Below, one piece after another: positions 58,301 to 64,000 of a DNA stretch of 64,000 nt. The position numbers were made by a program, and so were the translations under genes. Under the pieces are notes generated by a model that worked only from the letters and a program-made list of their open reading frames with translations, ran no database searches and had not been told where the DNA came from. This stretch comes from Streptomyces sp. CGMCC 4.7035. GTDB taxonomy: Bacteria; Actinomycetota; Actinomycetes; Streptomycetales; Streptomycetaceae. The stretch spans positions 6,179,001 to 6,243,000 of the forward strand of contig NZ_CP134053.1 of the NCBI RefSeq assembly GCF_031583065.1. The letters are read 5' to 3'. The first letter of the stretch is position 1, and the number at the start of each line of letters is the position of its first letter.

Positions 58301-59305
58301 TCAGACGGCGAGCTGGTCATTGCGCTTCAGCCAGCGGAAGTAGAAGGACGTGAAGACGGTCAGGATCGACAGCAGCAGCACACCGTACGCGGCGGACTGG
58401 GCGAAGTCGCGCGGCTGCTGTCCGAAGCCCAGGAAGTAGGCCCAGGTGACGAGGATCTGGGCGTCGGGTGCGCTGGTGGGACCGAACAACAGGAAGATGA
58501 TGGCGAACTGGTTGAAGGTCCAGATGATGCCGAGCAGCACCACGGTGGAGCTGACCGAGCGCAGGCCCGGCAGTGTGACGTGCCGGAACCGCTGCCAGGC
58601 GGTCGCGCCGTCCATCTCCGCGGCCTCGTAGAGCGAGGAGTCGATGGACTGGAGTCCGCCGAGCAGCGAGAGCATCATGAACGGCACACCGCACCAGGTG
58701 TTCACCATGATCGCGGCGAACCGCTGCCAGAAGGTGTCCTCCAGCCACTGCGGCTGGGGCAGGTGGAGGGCGTGGAGGACCTGGTTGAGCACGCCGGAGT
58801 CGGCGAGCATGATCCGCCAGGAGAAGACGGTGACGAAGGTCGGCACGGCCCAGGGCAGCACCAGCAGCAGCCGGTAGAAGGTGCGGCCACGCAGCTTCTG
58901 GTTGAGCATGAGCGCGAGGCCGAGGCCGATGGTGTAGTGCAGGATCACGCAGGCGGCGGTCCAGAAGACGGTCCACAGGAAGTGCGACCAGAACCGGTCG
59001 TACGCCGTCGGGCCGAACAGGATGTCCTGGTAGTTGTCCAGCCCGATGAACTTGTACGTGGCATCGATGTGATTGACGCCGATCGTGCGCGCCGAGTTCA
59101 GGCTGTTGGCGTCGGTCAGGGTCAGGTAGACGCCCCGCACCAGCGGGTAGCCGACGAGGACGCCGAGCACGACGATCACCGGCGCGATCATCGCGTACGC
59201 GTACCAGTACTTCTGGTATCCGTGCTTCAGGCGCCGGCCCAGGCCGGGCCGCGGCGCGCGGTCACCGTGGCGCTTGCCGGTCGCGCGGTCGATGGCGACT
59301 GTCAT
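58301..59305 (-). CDS. malF: Maltodextrin ABC transporter permease MalF
   Basis: A 334-residue permease. After a cytoplasmic N-terminus come six membrane helices, beginning YAMIAPVIVVLGVLVGYPLV. The EAA loop is YEAAEMDGATAWQRFRHVTLPGL. It pairs with MalG. The P2 periplasmic loop of enteric MalF is absent, as usual in Gram-positives. Confidence 0.95.
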   Translation of the reverse strand: MTVAIDRATGKRHGDRAPRPGLGRRLKHGYQKYWYAYAMIAPVIVVLGVLVGYPLVRGVYLTLTDANSLNSARTIGVNHIDATYKFIGLDNYQDILFGPTAYDRFWSHFLWTVFWTAACVILHYTIGLGLALMLNQKLRGRTFYRLLLVLPWAVPTFVTVFSWRIMLADSGVLNQVLHALHLPQPQWLEDTFWQRFAAIMVNTWCGVPFMMLSLLGGLQSIDSSLYEAAEMDGATAWQRFRHVTLPGLRSVSSTVVLLGIIWTFNQFAIIFLLFGPTSAPDAQILVTWAYFLGFGQQPRDFAQSAAYGVLLLSILTVFTSFYFRWLKRNDQLAV

Positions 59306-59354
59306 GGTTCGACACCTTCTGAAAGATCAAGGGGGTGGGCCTGGGCGCAGGCCG

Positions 59355-59400
59355 GTGGCCGCCGGATCCTTCCCCCGTGTCAGGAGGATCCGGCGGCCAC
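59355..59400 (-). terminator. Stable stem-loop in the malE-malF gap
   Basis: Perfect 16-bp stem (59355-59370 with 59385-59400), 14-base loop, just after the malE stop. It may partly terminate or protect the malE mRNA, giving more binding protein than permease. Confidence 0.8.
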
Positions 59401-59407
59401 GCGGGGC

Positions 59408-60682
59408 TTACTTGCTGAAGTCCGGAACCAGCTTGGCGATCGCGAGCTCAGCGTTGCTCAGCCCCTTGTCCAGGGACTCCTTGCCGCCCGCGATCTTGGG
59501 CAGCTCGGTGTCGAGCGGGCCCCACAGCGAGCTGTACTCGGGCAGCGCGGGGCGCGGCTGGGCGGCGGAGAGCACACCCTGGTAGCCGGCGATGCCGGGG
59601 TCGGCCTTGACCTGGGCGGTGTAGGCGTCGTCGCGCGTGGGCAGCGTGGAGTTCTTCAGGGCGATGGTCTCCTGGGACTTCGCCGAGGTCATGAAGTTGA
59701 CGAACTTCAGCGCGGCGGCCTGGTGGGCCTTGTCCGAGCCGGCGTACACCGACAGGTTGTGGCCGCCGGTCGGGGCGCCCGCCTTGCCGCTGGAGCCGGC
59801 CGGGACGGTGGCGATGCCGAGGTTGGACTTGTCGGTGAAGGCCTTGCCCTTGTAGAAGTTCGTGATCTCCCAGGGGCCCTGGACGATCGCGGCGACCTTG
59901 CCGTTGACGAACGCGTCCTGGATGTGGGCGTAGGCGTCGGCGGTGGTGTCGGCCTTGTGCAGGCCCTTGCCGTCGAACAGACCCAGCCAGGTGCCGTACG
60001 CCTTCTTCGCGGCGTCCGAGTCGACCGTGATCTTCTTGGCGGAGGCGTCGACCGTGTCGGTGCCCTCGCCGTAGAGGAAGGACTGGGCGTAGTAGGCCTG
60101 GGTGGAGCCCCAGTAACCGTCGACGCCGGTCTTGCTCTTGATCGTGGCGGCGGCCTTCTTCAGGTCGTCCCAGGTCTTGGGCGCCTCGGTGAGGCCGGCC
60201 TTCTTGAACAGGGCCTTGTTGTAGACCAGCGCGAGGGTGTCGGTGACGAACGGCACGCCGTACGTCTTGCCCTCGTACTGGGCCTGGGTGATCAGGTTGG
60301 ACTTGAACTTGGCCTGGTCCGCGAGGGCGTCGGTGCCGTCCAGCGGCAGGAAGTAGCCCTTCTTCGCGAAGGCGGGGGTCCAGCCGACCTCGGAGCGCAG
60401 CACGTCCGGGGCGCCCTTGGCACCAGCGGCGGTGTCGAACTTGTTCTGCGCCTGGTCGAACTGGACGTTGACGTACTTGACCTTGATGTCCTTGTTGGCG
60501 GCCTCGAACTCCTTGACCAAGGCCTTGTACGTCGGTGCCTCATTGGTGGCGTTGGAGGTGTCCCACCAGGTGATGGTCACCGGGCCGTCCGACTTGCCGC
60601 TGCCGCTGTCACTTCCGCCGCAGGCCGTCGCCGCGAGGGCGACGGACGCCACCAGCGCGGTGGCCGCTATGCCACGCCGCAT
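59408..60682 (-). CDS. malE: Maltose/maltodextrin-binding lipoprotein MalE
   Basis: A 424-residue binding protein from ATG 60682 (AAGGAG five bases upstream). The signal peptide ends in LAATAC, whose Cys would be lipidated, followed by a Gly/Ser spacer and the solute-binding fold (VTITWWDTSNATNEAPTYKALVKEFE, GVPFVTDTLALVYNK, DAFVNGKVAAIVQGPWE). It captures maltodextrins outside the membrane and delivers them to MalFG. It heads the operon, behind GCAA/CTTGC sites likely bound by MalR. Confidence 0.95.
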   Translation of the reverse strand: MRRGIAATALVASVALAATACGGSDSGSGKSDGPVTITWWDTSNATNEAPTYKALVKEFEAANKDIKVKYVNVQFDQAQNKFDTAAGAKGAPDVLRSEVGWTPAFAKKGYFLPLDGTDALADQAKFKSNLITQAQYEGKTYGVPFVTDTLALVYNKALFKKAGLTEAPKTWDDLKKAAATIKSKTGVDGYWGSTQAYYAQSFLYGEGTDTVDASAKKITVDSDAAKKAYGTWLGLFDGKGLHKADTTADAYAHIQDAFVNGKVAAIVQGPWEITNFYKGKAFTDKSNLGIATVPAGSSGKAGAPTGGHNLSVYAGSDKAHQAAALKFVNFMTSAKSQETIALKNSTLPTRDDAYTAQVKADPGIAGYQGVLSAAQPRPALPEYSSLWGPLDTELPKIAGGKESLDKGLSNAELAIAKLVPDFSK

Positions 60683-60797
60683 GAGTTCTCCTTGAGGGTG
60701 AAAGCCCGTGTAGCTACAGGTAGCGGTCCCGTCCGCCGCCTGCCGACTCGCCGACTGCGCCGTTGCGGCCGCCGGGCGACGTGAACGTAACAGCGAT

Positions 60798-60836
60798 GCA
60801 ACCGCCGCGAAAGACCTTGCAGAAAAAAAGCGCAAG
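60798..60836. promoter_or_regulatory. MalR-type operator upstream of malE
   Basis: GCAA (60798-60801), CTTGC (60816-60820) and GCAAG (60832-60836); the last two form an inverted pair. It lies about 120-150 bp before the malE start in the divergent malE-malR region. Confidence 0.6.
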
Positions 60837-60924
60837 AAACGACGATGGTTACCCGCCCGTGACCTCGTCGTGAGGGCCGGTAGACCTGGATACGATGCTG
60901 ATCGGCGGGATCGCGGGCACTTGT

Positions 60925-60946
60925 GCAAGACTCTGCAAGCTCTTGC
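60925..60946. promoter_or_regulatory. MalR-type operator upstream of malR
   Basis: GCAAG (60925-60929), GCAAG (60935-60939) and CTTGC (60942-60946); the last two are a perfect palindrome with a 2-bp centre, typical of LacI-family operators. Probably autoregulatory. Confidence 0.65.
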
Positions 60947-61014
60947 CAGACAACTCCGGCGCAGGAATCATCCTGTTGCGGACCGGACGCCGACCAGAAT
61001 CACGAGGGAGCGCG

Positions 61015-62145
61015 ATGACGCAGCAACCCGCAGCGGGCCGTTCAACCGCCCGGGCCCGGCGTCCGATTGGTGGGCAAGGGGAGATGCGCCCGGTACAGTC
61101 CAGTGGCGTGACCACACGGCTTGCCGACATCGCAGCCCAGGCGGGGGTCAGCGAGGCGACTGTCAGCCGCGTCCTGAACGGGAAGCCGGGCGTCGCCGCG
61201 ACCACCCGCCAGTCCGTCCTGGCCGCCCTCGACGTACTGGGCTACGAACGTCCGGTACGACTGCGCCAGCGCAGCGAGGGGCTGGTGGGCCTGATCACCC
61301 CGGAGCTGGAGAACCCGATATTCCCGGCTCTCGCCCAGGTCATCGGCCAGGCCCTGACCCGGCAGGGGTACACGCCGGTACTGGCGACACAGACACCCGG
61401 CGGCTCCACCGAGGACGAGCTGACCGAGATGCTGGTGGACCGCGGGGTCGCCGGCATCATCTACGTCTCCGGGTTGCACGCGGACACCACCGCCGACATG
61501 CAGCGCTACGAGCGGCTGCGCGCCCAGGGCGTGCCGTTCGTGCTGGTGGACGGCTTCTCCCCGAAGGTGCAGGCGCCGTTCATCTCCCCCGACGACCGCG
61601 CCGCGATGTCACTGGCGGTCACGCATCTGGTGTCGCTGGGACACACCCGCATCGGACTGGCTCTCGGGCCCAAGCGGTTCGTGCCGGTGCAGCGGAAGAT
61701 CGAGGGCTTCGTGCGCACCGTGCAGGAGCAGCTCGGGCTGGCCGCCGAGGACATCGAGTCGCGGCTCATCCAGCATTCGCTGTACACGCTGGAGGGCGGC
61801 CAGGCGGCGGCGTCCGCGCTCATCGACCGGGACTGCACGGCGGTGGTGTGCGCGAGCGACATGATGGCGCTCGGGGCGATACGCGCGGCGCGGCAACGGG
61901 GGCTGGAAGTTCCCAGGGACGTCTCTGTGGTCGGCTTCGACGACTCTCCGCTCATCGCCTTCACGGACCCGCCGCTGACGACGATCCGCAAGCCGGTGCC
62001 GGCGATGGGGCAGGCGGCGGTGCGGACGCTGCTGGAGGAGATCGGCGGGACGCCCGCGCCGCACAGTGAATTCGTGTTCATGCCGGAGCTGGTGGTGCGG
62101 GGATCGACGGCTTCGGCGCCTGGTAACGGAGTCGTACCCAGGTAG
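61015..62145 (+). CDS. malR: LacI-family maltose repressor MalR
   Basis: A 376-residue repressor from ATG 61015, which has GAGGGAG upstream; GTG 61108 would give about 345 residues, the published length of S. coelicolor MalR as I recall it. The LacI helix-turn-helix is RLADIAAQAGVSEATVSRVLNGKPGV, with the hinge YERP, followed by the sugar-binding domain (GLVGLITPELENPIFPALAQ ... VSVVGFDDSPLIAFTDPPLTTI). It should repress malEFG, aglA and the amylase genes until maltodextrin binds. It is divergent from malE. Confidence 0.94.
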   Translation: MTQQPAAGRSTARARRPIGGQGEMRPVQSSGVTTRLADIAAQAGVSEATVSRVLNGKPGVAATTRQSVLAALDVLGYERPVRLRQRSEGLVGLITPELENPIFPALAQVIGQALTRQGYTPVLATQTPGGSTEDELTEMLVDRGVAGIIYVSGLHADTTADMQRYERLRAQGVPFVLVDGFSPKVQAPFISPDDRAAMSLAVTHLVSLGHTRIGLALGPKRFVPVQRKIEGFVRTVQEQLGLAAEDIESRLIQHSLYTLEGGQAAASALIDRDCTAVVCASDMMALGAIRAARQRGLEVPRDVSVVGFDDSPLIAFTDPPLTTIRKPVPAMGQAAVRTLLEEIGGTPAPHSEFVFMPELVVRGSTASAPGNGVVPR

Positions 62146-62260
62146 GCGCCATCGGGCTTCGCGGCGCTCCGCCAGGTGGAGAACAGGTGGAGAAAATGCG
62201 GCCGGAACCCTTCCGGGGGATGATCTGTCGGGGAAGGCATTTCTGGCAGACTCTGTGCCT

Positions 62261-63136
62261 ATGGGCGAAAGGACCGTGACGACGCTGGAGGGCCGGGAGC
62301 AGACCGCTCCGGCACCACAGCCGGTCACCGACGAAGCGGAGGACCGCGCGAGGCAAGGCCTCCTGCGTCGGCTCCGTACTCCTCGCCGTCCTCGCTTCTG
62401 GTTCGAGATCCTGCTCATCGCGGTGAGTTACTGGACGTACTCGCTGATCCGCAACGCGGTGCCGGAGCAGAAGGCCGAGGCACTGGGCAACGCGGACTGG
62501 GTGTGGCGGCTGGAGAACCACCTGGGGATCGCCGTCGAGGACGCGGTCAACCACACCACGAACTCGGTGACGTGGCTGATCGTCGGCATGAACTACTACT
62601 ACGCCACGCTGCACTTCGTCGTGACGCTGGGTGTCCTGGTGTGGCTGTTCCGCAGCCATCCGGGCCGCTACGCGGCGACGCGGCTCGCCCTGTTCGCCAC
62701 GACGGCGGTGGCACTGCTCGGCTACTACTTCTTCCCGCTGGCGCCGCCGCGCCTGATGAACGGTGGGGGCTTCGTCGACACCGTGGTGGTGCACCAGACC
62801 TGGGGCTCGATGGCCTCGGGCGACCTGAAGCACATGTCGAACCAGTACGCCGCGATGCCGTCGATGCACATCGGATGGTCGCTGTGGTGCGGCCTGACGA
62901 TCTTCGCGCTGACCACGGTGCCGTGGGTGCGCATCCTGAGCCTGCTGTACCCGGTGGCGACCCTGGTGGTGATCGTCGCCACGGCGAACCATTTCTGGCT
63001 GGACGCGGTGGGCGGCATGGTGTGCCTGACGTTCGGCTTCACGGTGGCGTGGCTGTGGTACGGCGCGTTGCCGTACGCGCTGCCGCGCCTGGTGACGGGG
63101 GCGGGTGCGCCCGCGCTGCTGCCCGCGAGAACGTGA
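62261..63136 (+). CDS. Membrane PAP2-type phosphatase (IPC-synthase-like)
   Basis: A 291-residue integral membrane protein with about six helices. The phosphatase motifs are PSMHIGWSLW (His) and ATANHFWLDAVGG (second His and Asp), as in the Aur1/IPC-synthase branch of PAP2. It would hydrolyse or transfer a phospholipid head group at the membrane surface. It lies between malR and glnE, with no evident operon partner. Confidence 0.88.
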   Translation: MGERTVTTLEGREQTAPAPQPVTDEAEDRARQGLLRRLRTPRRPRFWFEILLIAVSYWTYSLIRNAVPEQKAEALGNADWVWRLENHLGIAVEDAVNHTTNSVTWLIVGMNYYYATLHFVVTLGVLVWLFRSHPGRYAATRLALFATTAVALLGYYFFPLAPPRLMNGGGFVDTVVVHQTWGSMASGDLKHMSNQYAAMPSMHIGWSLWCGLTIFALTTVPWVRILSLLYPVATLVVIVATANHFWLDAVGGMVCLTFGFTVAWLWYGALPYALPRLVTGAGAPALLPART

Positions 63137-63475
63137 CGGGCGGTACGCCACCGGGACCGGCGATTGCCGTCAGGGGCCAGGGGTCCGTGGCTGGCAGCCC
63201 GACGTTCGTGGCCGACGGCCGTCGTCGGCAGCTCCTGGTGTAGCCGACGGTCCGTGACCCGCAGCCCCTAGTCCGTAGCTGACGGCCGTGCCGCGGTCAG
63301 CAGCCCCTGGTCCGTAGCCGAAACGGTCCGTGCCCCGCCCCAGTAGCCGGCGGCCAACACCGGCCACTCGACGTCCGTAGCCGACAGCGGCGGTAGTCCG
63401 TGGCCGACGGCCCATGACCGGCGGCTCGGCGTCCGTGGCCGACAGCGGCGGTAGTCCGAGGCCCATGACCGGTGG
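63137..63475. repeat. Degenerate repeats between the PAP2 gene and glnE
   Basis: About 340 bp with many GTCCGTAGCCGACGG-like words. The clearest pair is a ~56-bp unit at about 63375 repeated at about 63431 with a few changes. Frames here are repeat artefacts; no gene. Confidence 0.7.
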
Positions 63476-64000
63476 TCACGCTCCGTAGAAGATCTGCTCC
63501 ACCACCGCCCGAGCCCTCCGCGTCGTGCGCCGGTAGTCGTCGAGCATGTCGCCCGCGTGGCCCGGGCCGTAGCCCAGATAGCGCCCCACCGCGGCCAGCT
63601 CCCGGCTCTGGGACGGGAACGTGTCGCCCGCCCGTCCCCGGACCAGCATCACCGCGTTGCGCACCCGCGTGGCGAGGACCCATGCCTCGTCCAGGATCGC
63701 CGCCTCCTCGCCGGGGATCAGTCCGGCCGCGCAGGCGGCGGAGAGGGCGGCGCGGGTGCGGGTGGTGCGCAGGCCCGGTTCCGCCCAGCCGTGCTGCAAC
63801 TGGAGCAGCTGGACCGTCCACTCCACGTCCGACAGGCCGCCCCGGCCCAGCTTCGTGTGGAGCGTCTTGTCGGCGCCCCGCGGCAGCCGTTCCGACTCCA
63901 TACGGGCCTTCAGGCGCCGGATCTCGCGCACGGCGTCCTCACCGAGGCCCTCCGCCGGGTAGCGCAGCGGGTCGACCAGCTCGATGAAGCGGCGGCCCAG
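63476..64000 (-). CDS. glnE: Glutamine synthetase adenylyltransferase GlnE, C-terminal part
   Basis: The last ~174 codons of GlnE; the gene continues beyond the window's right edge (frame open at 64000, LGRRFIELVDPLRYP). Conserved segments are AVREIRRLKARMESER, KLGRGGLSDVEWTVQLLQLQHG and ELAAVGRYLGYGPG, from the adenylyltransferase domain. GlnE adds AMP to Tyr397 of GlnA when nitrogen is plentiful, lowering GSI activity. Only the 3' end is visible, so the deadenylylation domain cannot be judged. Confidence 0.93.
   Translation of the reverse strand: MGRRFIELVDPLRYPAEGLGEDAVREIRRLKARMESERLPRGADKTLHTKLGRGGLSDVEWTVQLLQLQHGWAEPGLRTTRTRAALSAACAAGLIPGEEAAILDEAWVLATRVRNAVMLVRGRAGDTFPSQSRELAAVGRYLGYGPGHAGDMLDDYRRTTRRARAVVEQIFYGA

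Overview
This 64 kb window comes from a Streptomyces chromosome. It is very GC-rich, has GTG starts and strong third-position GC bias, and its gene set and order (lipB-lipA, glnA, glnII with a GlnRII-type regulator, the malEFG/aglA/malR cluster, then glnE) match the known glnA-glnE region of streptomycetes such as S. coelicolor. All calls come from reading the sequence and translations; no searches were run.

Layout. (1) 1-12.7 kb is core chromosome: a membrane serine protease of MarP type, a GNAT acetyltransferase, a TIGR01777 epimerase-like protein, an FAD amine-oxidase-like protein, an XRE regulator, lipB and lipA (lipoate synthesis), two small conserved genes, an RDD membrane protein and glnA behind a clear GlnR operator. 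(2) 12.7-21.6 kb is an accessory scar zone. It holds remnants of two tyrosine recombinases, a P450, a transposase and an L-serine ammonia-lyase tail, three GTGCAA-type repeats, and three fragments matching the 3' half of tRNA-Thr. Within it sit one intact subtilase/regulator pair and one orphan gene. (3) 21.8-25.2 kb has a HEAT-repeat protein, HtpX protease with PspAB, and a small membrane protein. (4) 25.4-29.2 kb is an alpha/beta-hydrolase gene split by a complete IS607-type transposon (serine recombinase plus TnpB RNA-guided nuclease, presumably with an omega-RNA). (5) 29.5-34.6 kb holds a lipoprotein, a winged-helix protein, an ArsC-like protein, a secreted protein, and a divergent hydrolase/MarR pair with palindromic operators. 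(6) 34.8-48.3 kb holds glnII with a GlnR-like site, a possible leader peptide, a GlnRII-like regulator, a two-component pair, secreted proteins, a TetR regulator, a tautomerase and a response-regulator/PP2C phosphatase. (7) 48.3-62.1 kb is the starch/maltodextrin system. (8) 62.2-64 kb has a PAP2-type phosphatase and the 3' end of glnE.

How the genes work together. Nitrogen assimilation is represented by both glutamine synthetases (GSI = glnA, GSII = glnII), the GlnR-type sites, a GlnR paralogue, and glnE, whose product adenylylates GlnA at the Tyr visible at residue 397. In carbon use, secreted alpha-amylase and a two-catalytic-domain amylopullulanase degrade starch, MalE-MalF-MalG import maltodextrins (the ATPase subunit is not here), AglA hydrolyses them inside the cell, and LacI-type MalR probably represses all of these through phased TTGC/GCAA sites.

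Most notable are the IS607-TnpB element caught inside a gene, a palindromic repeat family present in two protein-coding genes in the same reading frame, and the tRNA-Thr-derived attachment scars after glnA.
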